A DNA stretch of 51,324 bases from Pseudooctadecabacter sp. Its GTDB lineage: Bacteria; Pseudomonadota; Alphaproteobacteria; Rhodobacterales; Rhodobacteraceae. Shown one piece after another: positions 26,805 through 33,795 of this stretch. Below the pieces are notes generated by a model. It searched no databases, was not told the DNA's origin, and saw only the letters and a program-made list of their open reading frames with translations. The position numbers and the translations under genes were made by a program. The stretch is taken from positions 1-51,324 of the forward strand of contig NZ_JAHDGE010000018.1 of the NCBI RefSeq assembly GCF_020627745.1. The letters run 5' to 3'. Each line of letters begins with the position of its first letter. Position 1 is the stretch's first letter.

Positions 26805-27250
26805 GCCTTTCCGGTTTCGACCACCGACTGAAAATTCTCGAAAAACTGATCGGCCATCTTCTTGGCAAACCCGCCAACAATCCGGTTGCCAAGCTGGGCA
26901 AGTTTCCCACCGACCTTGGCGTCAACGTGATAGGTCAATTCGGTCCCGCCATCGACGTCGGCAAGGGAGACATTCGCAGCCCCTTTGGCGAAACCCGCAA
27001 CGCCGCCTTTGCCTTCGCCGACCAGACGGTAGCTGTCCGGCGGGGTCACGTCTTCAAGCGTCACTGCCCCCTTGAAGGTGGCCTTTACGGGGCCGACCTT
27101 TTGTTTCACGACGGCCTCGAACCCGTCGTCGGCGGATCCTGTCAAGGTCTCGCATCCGGGGATGCAGACCCTCAGCGTGTCAGGATTATTTAAGTGATCC
27201 CAGACTGTTGCGCGATCTGCCGCAATAATGCGTGTTCCGTCAAGTTCCAT
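26801..27250 (-). CDS. CoxG-like SRPBCC family protein
   Basis: A 149-aa START/SRPBCC-fold protein of the carbon-monoxide-dehydrogenase subunit G type: it begins MELDGTRIIAADRATVWDHL, then CIPGCETL, and ends in a helix with GKLAQLGNRIVGGFAKKMAD. CoxG helps membrane recruitment of CO dehydrogenase, but no cox genes are present here, so its partner is unknown. It lies 15 bp downstream of pccR on the same strand and is probably co-transcribed with it. Confidence 0.85.
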   Translation of the reverse strand: MELDGTRIIAADRATVWDHLNNPDTLRVCIPGCETLTGSADDGFEAVVKQKVGPVKATFKGAVTLEDVTPPDSYRLVGEGKGGVAGFAKGAANVSLADVDGGTELTYHVDAKVGGKLAQLGNRIVGGFAKKMADQFFENFQSVVETGKA

Positions 27251-27265
27251 GTCTTCGCCCCCCGA

Positions 27266-28660
27266 TCAATCCAGTTGATAGGGTAGCATACCGCGTTCGT
27301 TCGGGTCCACGCGAAGTTGGCGTTCCAATGGCGGGACAGACCTGTGCGGGCAGCTTTGCCGTTCGCATATCCGGCACGAGATGCCGATAGGTTCGAACGC
27401 CGCGACATCGTCAAAAGACAAGTGGTCTGCGTAAACCAGCGCCCGCGCATGTTTGATTTCGCATCCCAGACCGATGGCATAGCGGCGGGTCGGAATGCCC
27501 CATGCGCCGCCTGGCTTGCTGACATCGCGCGCAAGGCAGAAGTACCGGATACCGTCAGGGGTTTCGGCCAACTGGCGCAGCCAGCGACCCGGCGTTTCAA
27601 ACGCGCCGTGCACGTTCCAAAGCGGGCAGGCCCCGCCAAATCGGGCAAATTGAAGGGTTGTGGCGGAATGGCGTTTGGTAATGGTGCCTGCGGGATCAAC
27701 GCGGACGAAAAAGAACGGAATGCCTTTGGCGCCGGGGCGCTGCATAGTCGATAACCTGTGGGCCACCTGTTCCAGAGACGCGCCGAACCGGTCCGCCAGA
27801 CGTTCCAGATCATGGCGGCAGGTCTGGGCGGCTTGCAAAAATTCAACATATGGCATGAGGGCCGCGCCGGCAAAATAGTTCGCCAATCCCACCTTTGCGA
27901 TGCTGCGCGCCTGCGGGGATTGAAACCGCGCGAGGTCGAGTGTCGCTTCAAGCAAGGGATCCTGCCTGATCAGGGCCACCTGCAGTAACAGCTGGAACCG
28001 CTGGGTCGACGGGGCCGCGGTCCGTGACAGCCGCAGTGTCTTTGTATCGGGGTCATAGAGGCGGATGGTGCTGTCGTCGCTCAATGCGGTCCGGACACCT
28101 TCCTCCGCCAGTGCGGCGCGGGCCGCGCCTTCGATATCCCCGTTGGCCTTCGCCGCAAACCGTTCGGCGGTCCGGTCGACGGCATCAATGTAATTGTCGC
28201 AGTAATGGAAGAAATCGCGCACTTCTTCCCACGGGCTGGGTTGGAGGCGGCTGTCTTCGCGGCCCAGAGCCTCATCCAGAGACGACAGACGTTCATGGGT
28301 CTGGCGATAGGCGGTGTGCAATTCAAGGAAAGCCCGCGCAAGGGCCGGGGCGTTGGACGCGGCAAGCCGCAAATCGGACAGGGCGGGGGCCGGGCCGCTG
28401 AAAATCGGGTCGGCCAGCGCCTCGCGCATGTCGCCCACAAGACGCGCCTCATCCCCGGATTGAAGTTCGGTGACGTCGAACCCGAACTCCTGTGCCAGCG
28501 ACAGGACCACGGTTGTGGACACGGGCCGGTTGTTGTTTTCCATCTGGTTCAGATAGGGCAGCGAGACACCAAGCTTTTCGGCAAATGCCTTTTGTGTTGC
28601 GCCGACGCGACCGCGCAATTCGCGTAATTTTGCGCCTGCATAAAGTTTGTGAGGTGCCAT
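27266..28660 (-). CDS. pccR: short-chain fatty acyl-CoA regulator, PccR/ScfR family
   Basis: A 464-aa regulator. The N-terminal XRE helix-turn-helix (about 8-65, with GVSLPYLNQMENNNRPVS) binds DNA. A long middle region matches the ImmA/IrrE-like and ligand-binding part of RamB/PrpR/PccR proteins. The C-terminus has Cys400 and a CxxCx4C cluster (Cys429, Cys432, Cys437); in mycobacterial PrpR a comparable cluster has been reported to hold an Fe-S centre. In Rhodobacter sphaeroides PccR controls propionyl-CoA carboxylase. Here it is next to pccB-pccA-mutase, and TTTGCAAA boxes flank it. The effector is probably an acyl-CoA. Confidence 0.88.
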   Translation of the reverse strand: MAPHKLYAGAKLRELRGRVGATQKAFAEKLGVSLPYLNQMENNNRPVSTTVVLSLAQEFGFDVTELQSGDEARLVGDMREALADPIFSGPAPALSDLRLAASNAPALARAFLELHTAYRQTHERLSSLDEALGREDSRLQPSPWEEVRDFFHYCDNYIDAVDRTAERFAAKANGDIEGAARAALAEEGVRTALSDDSTIRLYDPDTKTLRLSRTAAPSTQRFQLLLQVALIRQDPLLEATLDLARFQSPQARSIAKVGLANYFAGAALMPYVEFLQAAQTCRHDLERLADRFGASLEQVAHRLSTMQRPGAKGIPFFFVRVDPAGTITKRHSATTLQFARFGGACPLWNVHGAFETPGRWLRQLAETPDGIRYFCLARDVSKPGGAWGIPTRRYAIGLGCEIKHARALVYADHLSFDDVAAFEPIGISCRICERQSCPHRSVPPLERQLRVDPNERGMLPYQLD

Positions 28661-28691
28661 CGTCCGTTCCCTTGCTAAGTTGGGAATAGAC

Positions 28692-28699
28692 TTTGCAAA
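28692..28699. promoter_or_regulatory. TTTGCAAA box upstream of pccR
   Basis: An 8-bp palindrome TTTGCAAA lies 31 bp upstream of the pccR ATG, with a degenerate TTGCTAAG closer to the gene. It matches the core motif known for PccR/RamB-type regulators and suggests autoregulation. Confidence 0.5.
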
Positions 28700-28708
28700 C
28701 CGGCCCGT

Positions 28709-29935
28709 CTACCCCGCCACGGCCCGTGACCGCACGATCACCCAGATCGCGCAGGCAACCGACGCGATTGTGGTGAGCAGCATCAAAACAATCAGAGGCA
28801 ATGCCCCCGTTCCGGGCCCGAGGATAAAGCTGGCAATGGCCGATAGGCCTGCGCCGCCGCCGATCATGAAGGCCCCGCCAAGACCCGATGCAGACCCAGC
28901 AAGGTGGGGGCGGACAGACAACATGCCGGCATTGGCGTTGGGCAGAAGGATACCGTTGCCCAGTCCGATAAAGATCATGAAACCAAAGAAAACCGCCGGA
29001 TGCTGCCAGCCGATCAGATCGCAGGCCAGCAACATGACCATGCCCGTCACAGTGATCGCAGCACCGTAGAGGACCATGGCGTTGACACCGATGCGGACCG
29101 AATACCGACCCGAAAGTCCGTTCCCCACAAGATATCCGATCGCCGGCGCGCCGAAGTACAGGCCCAGTTCGGCCGGCGACATATTGAAGACATCTGACCC
29201 GACGAAAGGCGCACCGCCCAGATAGGCAAAAAAGGCCCCCGACGCAAAGGCGGCCGCCAGACAATAGCCCCAGAACCGTTGCGAGGTCAGCAACGCAGGG
29301 TATTCGCGAACCTGTGCACGAAAGCCCCCCTCGCGGCGGGTGAATGTCTCTCCCTGATCCAGAATAACCATAAACAACAATAAGATACCGCCACCTGCCA
29401 ACATCCAGAACGATGCCTGCCACCCGAACCACTGGTCCAGTGCACCACCGGCCACCGGCCCCAGCATCGGCACGATGGACATGCCCATCGTCACGTAGCC
29501 AATCATCGACGCTGCCTGATCTTGCGGGACCATGTCGCGGACGATGGCGCGGCTCATGGCAAATCCTGTGGCGATCGAGGTTTGCAGCAACCGGCACATC
29601 AGAAAAATGCCGAACGTGGGCGCGAAAATGGCGCCGATGCTCATCAGGACAAAAAGGGCGACGCAGACAATCACGATGGGTCGCCGTCCGTATCTGTCGG
29701 AGATCGGGCCGATGATAATTTGAACAACGGCCGTCATGGCCAGATACAGCGACACGGACAGTTGCATCAGGCTGTAGTCCACGCCGAAATGCTCTGCCAT
29801 GGAGGGCAGGGACGGCAGAAAAACATTCAAAGACAGCGCGCCCACACCTGCCATCATAATAAGGGTGGCGATATGCGGGGGGGTTGTCCTGTCGAGGAAC
29901 CGAGAAGGGGCCCGGGCCGGGCTTGTGTCAGTCAT
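28709..29935 (-). CDS. Bcr/CflA-type MFS multidrug effector
   Basis: A drug/proton antiporter-like membrane protein, 408 aa from ATG 29935 (MTDTSPARAP), with about 12 helices. MFS signatures are SDRYGRRP in the first cytoplasmic loop and the proline/glycine-rich helix VPMLGPVAGGALDQWFGW typical of Bcr/CflA proteins. The longer frame to 30043 runs through the regulatory boxes and was rejected. It lies between pccR (same strand) and pccB (divergent). Whether it belongs to the propionyl-CoA regulon is unknown. Confidence 0.87.
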   Translation of the reverse strand: MTDTSPARAPSRFLDRTTPPHIATLIMMAGVGALSLNVFLPSLPSMAEHFGVDYSLMQLSVSLYLAMTAVVQIIIGPISDRYGRRPIVIVCVALFVLMSIGAIFAPTFGIFLMCRLLQTSIATGFAMSRAIVRDMVPQDQAASMIGYVTMGMSIVPMLGPVAGGALDQWFGWQASFWMLAGGGILLLFMVILDQGETFTRREGGFRAQVREYPALLTSQRFWGYCLAAAFASGAFFAYLGGAPFVGSDVFNMSPAELGLYFGAPAIGYLVGNGLSGRYSVRIGVNAMVLYGAAITVTGMVMLLACDLIGWQHPAVFFGFMIFIGLGNGILLPNANAGMLSVRPHLAGSASGLGGAFMIGGGAGLSAIASFILGPGTGALPLIVLMLLTTIASVACAIWVIVRSRAVAG

Positions 29936-29996
29936 TTGCTCAAGGTAGGTCCGCGGCCCGCGGGCGTCCAACGCTAATTCTAGGCCTTCTGGCTGA

Positions 29997-30044
29997 TTTG
30001 CAAGTTTGCAGGTGGAGGCTTTATTCCGGCCGATTATTTGCAAA
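29997..30044. promoter_or_regulatory. pair of PccR-type boxes upstream of pccB
   Basis: TTTGCAAG directly followed by TTTGCAGG (29997-30012), then TTTGCAAA at 30037-30044, followed by TTTAC. The first and last boxes start 40 bp apart, close to four helical turns. They lie 80-127 bp upstream of pccB and also upstream of the divergent MFS gene. Confidence 0.6.
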
Positions 30045-30123
30045 TTTACTGGGTGGGCAGGCGATTGGGACTCGGATCACGGGTGCATGTCCGTTAGTTT
30101 AATGCAAACCAGACGGGGACAAG

Positions 30124-31659
30124 ATGATGACCGATATCCTTCACGAACTTGAACAACGCCGCGCGGCGGCACGTTTGGGCGGCGGGCAGGCGCGCATTGA
30201 CGCACAGCATGGTAAGGGCAAGCTGACAGCGCGGGAACGGGTCGAATTGCTGGTCGATGAGGGCAGTTTCGAGGAATTTGATACGTTTGTGACCCATCGT
30301 TGTACCGACTTCGGGATGGAGGCATCCAAACCTGCGGGCGACGGGGTCATCACAGGGTGGGGGACGATCAACGGTCGTCAGGTTTATGTATATTCTCAGG
30401 ACTTTACCGTTCTTGGGGGATCAGTGTCCGCGACCCATGCGGCCAAAATCTGCAAGATTATGGATATGGCCATGCAAAATGGCGCACCGGTGATCGGGAT
30501 CAATGACAGCGGCGGTGCGCGGATTCAGGAGGGTGTGGATTCCCTTGCGGGCTACGGCGAGGTTTTCCAACGCAACATCATGGCCTCGGGCGTGGTTCCG
30601 CAGATCAGTCTGATCATGGGGCCCTGTGCGGGCGGGGCTGTCTATTCGCCTGCGATGACAGACTTCATCTTTATGGTTAAAGACAGCTCTTACATGTTTG
30701 TGACCGGTCCGGATGTGGTCAAGACGGTGACAAACGAACAGGTCACCGCCGAAGAGCTGGGCGGGGCTGCGACACATACGCGCAAATCCTCGGTCGCGGA
30801 TGGCGCTTTTGAAAACGATGTCGAGGCTTTGGCCGAATGTCGGCGTCTGGTTGATTTCCTGCCGCTGAACAACCGGCAAAAGCCGCCCGTCCGACCGTTT
30901 TTTGACGACGTCGACCGGGTGGAAAGCAGCCTGGATACTTTGATCCCCGACAATCCCAATCAGCCCTACGATATGAAGGAATTGATCCATAAGATCGCGG
31001 ACGAGGGCGATTTTTATGAAATTCAGGAGGATTTTGCGGGCAATATCCTGACCGGCTTTATCCGTCTTGAGGGGCAGACCGTGGGGGTCGTGGCCAACCA
31101 GCCGATGGTTCTGGCCGGCGTCCTTGATATTGACAGCGCGCGCAAAGCCGCGCGCTTCGTGCGGTTTTGTGATGCGTTCGAAATTCCGATCCTGAGCCTT
31201 GTGGACGTGCCGGGTTTCCTGCCGGGCACGACGCAGGAATATAACGGCGTGATCAAGCACGGGGCGAAACTGTTGTTCGCGTATGGAGAGGCGACGGTGC
31301 CCAAGGTGACGGTGATCACCCGCAAGGCCTATGGCGGAGCCTATGTGGTGATGTCGTCCAAGCACATGCGCGGTGACATTAATTATGCCTGGCCGACGTC
31401 CGAAATTGCCGTGATGGGCGCCAAGGGCGCGACAGAGATTTTGCACCGCAAGGATCTGGATGATCCTGAAAAAACCGCAGCCCATACGAAGGACTACGAA
31501 GACCGTTTCGCCAATCCGTTTGTGGCGGCAGAACGCGGCTTTGTGGATGAGGTCATCATGCCGCGAAATACCCGCAAAAGGCTGTGTCGTGCCTTCGCGG
31601 GACTGCGGGGAAAACAGCAACAGATGCCGTGGAAAAAGCATGACAATATCCCACTTTAG
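30124..31659 (+). CDS. pccB: propionyl-CoA carboxylase beta subunit
   Basis: The carboxyltransferase subunit, 511 aa. It moves CO2 from biotin on PccA to propionyl-CoA, giving methylmalonyl-CoA. The crotonase-like halves contain the oxyanion loops [12 protein letters not shown] and [11 protein letters not shown], and it ends with the conserved [11 protein letters not shown]. It begins with two ATGs (30124, 30127) after a GGGGAC site. pccA is separated from it by five small genes, which is unusual for two subunits of one enzyme. Confidence 0.96.
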   Translation: MMTDILHELEQRRAAARLGGGQARIDAQHGKGKLTARERVELLVDEGSFEEFDTFVTHRCTDFGMEASKPAGDGVITGWGTINGRQVYVYSQDFTVLGGSVSATHAAKICKIMDMAMQNGAPVIGINDSGGARIQEGVDSLAGYGEVFQRNIMASGVVPQISLIMGPCAGGAVYSPAMTDFIFMVKDSSYMFVTGPDVVKTVTNEQVTAEELGGAATHTRKSSVADGAFENDVEALAECRRLVDFLPLNNRQKPPVRPFFDDVDRVESSLDTLIPDNPNQPYDMKELIHKIADEGDFYEIQEDFAGNILTGFIRLEGQTVGVVANQPMVLAGVLDIDSARKAARFVRFCDAFEIPILSLVDVPGFLPGTTQEYNGVIKHGAKLLFAYGEATVPKVTVITRKAYGGAYVVMSSKHMRGDINYAWPTSEIAVMGAKGATEILHRKDLDDPEKTAAHTKDYEDRFANPFVAAERGFVDEVIMPRNTRKRLCRAFAGLRGKQQQMPWKKHDNIPL

Positions 31660-32044
31660 AGAGGCCAAGACAGCGGTTGTCACCGGCTTTGCTTGTCTGA
31701 TTGCAACCTGCGCCGTCAGTGCACAGGACATCCCCGTCCCATCCGGACAGCCGTTGTCATTCCTCGAGTTTATCTCGGAACAGGACGGGTTGTTGGTGCG
31801 GTTTCGGTTTTTGACGCCACAGATCGGTGACAGGTATGATTACCTGACCGTTTTCCCTGATTTTCAGGCCCTGTGCGATGAACAGGTTGTACCGGTTCTG
31901 ACCCAAAACGGGCTGTCGCCTGCGCAAATTGTGCTGTCCATGTCTGCCGCAGACATCCCCTTTGGTGAAGATAACCCCGACGTTTTGCAGTTTTTCGAGA
32001 TTTTTCGTACTGAAAACGGCACCTGCATCTGGGAGGAATTTTAA
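31640..32044 (+). CDS. secreted DUF6497-like protein
   Basis: 134 aa starting at ATG 31640, which overlaps the last 20 bases of pccB in another frame. Its N-terminus has a signal-peptide-like stretch ([19 protein letters not shown]). The mature part ([15 protein letters not shown], then [20 protein letters not shown] and a terminal CIWEEF) matches a Rhodobacteraceae family I recall as DUF6497. Function unknown. The overlap suggests translational coupling to pccB. Confidence 0.78.
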   Translation: MTISHFREAKTAVVTGFACLIATCAVSAQDIPVPSGQPLSFLEFISEQDGLLVRFRFLTPQIGDRYDYLTVFPDFQALCDEQVVPVLTQNGLSPAQIVLSMSAADIPFGEDNPDVLQFFEIFRTENGTCIWEEF

Positions 32045-32261
32045 TGTCTCCACAATATCTTGCGGCGCGAACCTCATCTCAGGGGGGAGTTGATGCAGGG
32101 GAGTCACAGCAGCGGGCGTTGCAAACCCTGTCGTATCTTTCAGCCCGACCTTCGCGTAGTTTTCCACAAGGTTACACCCAAGTGACCGACCCTCAAAAGG
32201 CGAGGGAAATCGGGCGTTTGTCCGACGACCTTCGTGTGGAAAACAGAGACAGGAGACTAAC

Positions 32262-32411
32262 ATGTCCAAGAGCATCAAGAGCTTTGTGGCCGTTTCATTG
32301 CTGGCCATCACGGCCGCATGCGGCAGCAGCGACGCAGGTGACGTCGAAGAATTCGTGGTCGTTGACCCGGTTCCGGTTACCGTTGAACCCGTGTTCACCG
32401 GCAAATTCTAA
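32262..32411 (+). CDS. 49-aa predicted lipoprotein
   Basis: A very short gene with a clear AGGAG six bases before ATG 32262. The product begins with MSKSIKSF, has a hydrophobic core and a lipobox ITAAC with the cysteine at residue 20, then an acidic and Val/Pro-rich tail (VEEFVVVDPVPVTVEP) ending GKF. It would be a lipid-anchored peptide of about 30 residues. I recognise no function; a strong ribosome site and lipobox make it likely to be real. Confidence 0.72.
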   Translation: MSKSIKSFVAVSLLAITAACGSSDAGDVEEFVVVDPVPVTVEPVFTGKF

Positions 32412-32432
32412 GACACCGGACGATCAACAGCC

Positions 32433-32456
32433 GGGACAGGCGTTCGCGCCTGTCCC
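32433..32456 (+). terminator. strong UUCG-loop hairpin after the 49-aa lipoprotein
   Basis: GGGACAGGCG pairs perfectly with CGCCTGTCCC (10 bp) around TTCG, 21 bp after the stop codon. No U-run follows, so it may stabilise the 3' end rather than terminate. Confidence 0.55.
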
Positions 32457-32489
32457 ATCCCCGCGCCTTGCCCCTTCAATGCGGGGCGC

Positions 32490-32864
32490 ATGATGGAAAA
32501 ACATCGCGGATTTCCAAGTCGCCTGCCCAGCACCGATTTTCAGTTCACGATCCGGCGTCCCGTAAAGAAGGGTCTGCCGCCGAAATTGCATGCCCGCGAA
32601 AGATACGCAGACCGTCGCCCCGCTGACCGGCGCGCAGACGAGGGGTTCTTGTGGGCGCTGATGACCCACTTCGGCGAAGAGGAATTCGTGCGCGGCAATC
32701 TGGACGCAGGCCGCCTCAACTGGGTGTTCGGCCGCGAGGTTGTACCCGCAGAAGACCCTTTTGATCCGGAGAGTTACGATGCCCTCCTGAAGCTTGATAT
32801 CGACCTGATCCACCGCAATTTTCCCGACATTTTCCGCCCTGACTGGGCACCGGGGGGCCAGTGA
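32490..32864 (+). CDS. 124-aa protein of unknown function
   Basis: A soluble, charged protein without a signal sequence: a basic N-terminal half (PPKLHARERYADRRPADRRA), then an acidic, conserved-looking C-terminal half (GNLDAGRLNWVFGREVVPAE, DPFDPESYDALLKLDIDLI). I recognise no domain. It starts at one of two tandem ATGs (32490, 32493). An overlapping minus-strand frame lacks protein-like character. It is one of five small genes between pccB and pccA. Confidence 0.65.
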   Translation: MMEKHRGFPSRLPSTDFQFTIRRPVKKGLPPKLHARERYADRRPADRRADEGFLWALMTHFGEEEFVRGNLDAGRLNWVFGREVVPAEDPFDPESYDALLKLDIDLIHRNFPDIFRPDWAPGGQ

Positions 32865-33197
32865 CGTGGGCGAAATTTGGCCGATGACACCACGCGTCTG
32901 GCGGGAATTAGCCGATTTCGGCGGTTGGTTTGCCACGGCAGATGACAGGTCGGATGCGGTGTGCAACCGTCTGGGTGTGGCTGGGGATTTCAGCAAAATC
33001 CTTCGTTCACATTGTCAATACCGTTACCCTTCCCCTCGTCGGTTCGGACCTTTCAGGCCCGGACCGACACCCTTGTTAATGCCCCGAGCGGTTGAATTGC
33101 GCCGTCGCGGTCCGGATGCCCAGAAAAGTCTTGAAATAAAGCGGCAAACAGCCGATTCTGCCGCCCATAAGACAAATCAAAACAAGGGCAGTATCTT
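32865..33197. other. 333-bp intergenic stretch with one imperfect hairpin
   Basis: No convincing gene. A 13-bp imperfect hairpin GTCGGTTCGGACC / GGCCCGGACCGAC (33038-33068, 5-nt loop, two non-Watson-Crick positions) is the clearest element and could end the transcript of the 124-aa gene. A long plus frame crosses the region and both lipoprotein genes but reads as a shadow. The promoter of the first tandem lipoprotein should lie in the last 100 bp. Confidence 0.5.
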
Positions 33198-33401
33198 ATG
33201 CAATCTTTCCGAATTCTTCTGGCCGTCGCCGCGATCGCGTCGCTTTCGGCCTGTCTCGACAATGATCTTGAACGCGGCCTCGCGGGTGCGGCGGCAGGTG
33301 CCGTTGTCGCTGAAGCCACTGGCGTTGATCCTCTCACCGGTGCCATCGCAGGCGGTGCGGCGGGGGCCTTGTGCGACGAAGTCATCGCAGCCTGCCGCTA
33401 A
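33198..33401 (+). CDS. glycine-rich small lipoprotein, tandem copy A
   Basis: 67 aa. The signal peptide has a lipobox LSAC with cysteine 19. The mature part begins LDNDLERGLAG, continues with a small-residue Gly/Ala-rich segment (GAAAGAVVAEATG) like a glycine zipper, and ends with two cysteines (LCDEVIAACR). It is clearly related to the next gene, which suggests a local duplication. An AAGGG site lies upstream, and a terminator follows at 33443. Function unknown; a membrane-associated or envelope role is inference. Confidence 0.72.
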   Translation: MQSFRILLAVAAIASLSACLDNDLERGLAGAAAGAVVAEATGVDPLTGAIAGGAAGALCDEVIAACR

Positions 33402-33437
33402 GATCGCGACGGGTCCACTGGGCCCGTGTATTAAAAG

Positions 33438-33445
33438 TTTGCAAA
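33438..33445. promoter_or_regulatory. TTTGCAAA box before tandem lipoprotein B
   Basis: The palindrome GTTTGCAAAC (33437-33446) contains the PccR-type core. It lies 62 bp upstream of copy B and touches the foot of the terminator of copy A. Confidence 0.4.
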
Positions 33446-33481
33446 CGCCGGAACCTATCGTCGGGTCCGGCGTTTCCTTTT
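33443..33481 (+). terminator. Rho-independent terminator after lipoprotein A
   Basis: AAACGCCGGA (33443-33452) pairs perfectly with TCCGGCGTTT (33466-33475), extended by two inner C-G pairs, and is followed by CCTTTT. It lies 41 bp after the stop of copy A and 25 bp before the start of copy B. Confidence 0.82.
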
Positions 33482-33506
33482 CGCATTCTCGAAAAGGAAC
33501 CTTACC

Positions 33507-33707
33507 ATGGTTAAAATCCTCAAACTCACCACCGCTCTCGCTGCCGTTGCCTTTGTGGCGGCCTGTGACAACGACGTTGAACGCGCTTTGGGTGGCGCTG
33601 CTGCCGGTGCCGTTATCGGCGAAGCGACAGGCAACGACATTGGCACATCTGCTGCCGCAGGCGCCCTTGCTGGCGTGTTCTGCGACGACGCCGGCGTTTG
33701 TAACTGA
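33507..33707 (+). CDS. glycine-rich small lipoprotein, tandem copy B
   Basis: 66 aa, paralogous to copy A. A lipobox VAAC puts the acylated cysteine at residue 20. Then come DNDVERALGG, the shared core AAAGAVIGEATG and a two-cysteine end (FCDDAGVCN). Most identical positions lie in the mature part, so the duplication is ancient enough for the signal peptides to have diverged. AAGGA lies upstream of the ATG, and its own terminator follows at 33742. Confidence 0.74.
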   Translation: MVKILKLTTALAAVAFVAACDNDVERALGGAAAGAVIGEATGNDIGTSAAAGALAGVFCDDAGVCN

Positions 33708-33741
33708 CACCACGCGCTTCGGCGCAACCGATACTTATCTG

Positions 33742-33783
33742 AACCGCCGTGCTGGGGACATCCAGCGCGGCGGTTTTGCTTTC
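33742..33783 (+). terminator. terminator hairpin after lipoprotein B, before pccA
   Basis: AACCGCCGTGCTGG (33742-33755) pairs with CCAGCGCGGCGGTT (33762-33775), 14 bp with one G-T wobble and a 6-nt loop, followed by TTGCTTTCT. It ends 13 bp before the pccA ATG. pccA must therefore be read through this hairpin or be transcribed from a promoter inside it. Confidence 0.8.
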
Positions 33784-33795
33784 TAGGGGAAGAGA

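Noticed and set aside
32044..32493. 149-codon plus frame over the 49-aa lipoprotein
   Set aside because: No ribosome site or domain; the 49-aa lipoprotein in another frame has AGGAG and a lipobox.
32866..33786. 306-codon plus-strand frame covering both tandem lipoproteins
   Set aside because: It runs in another frame through two genes that have clear signal peptides, lipoboxes and terminators; its own translation lacks domain-like features and crosses both hairpins.
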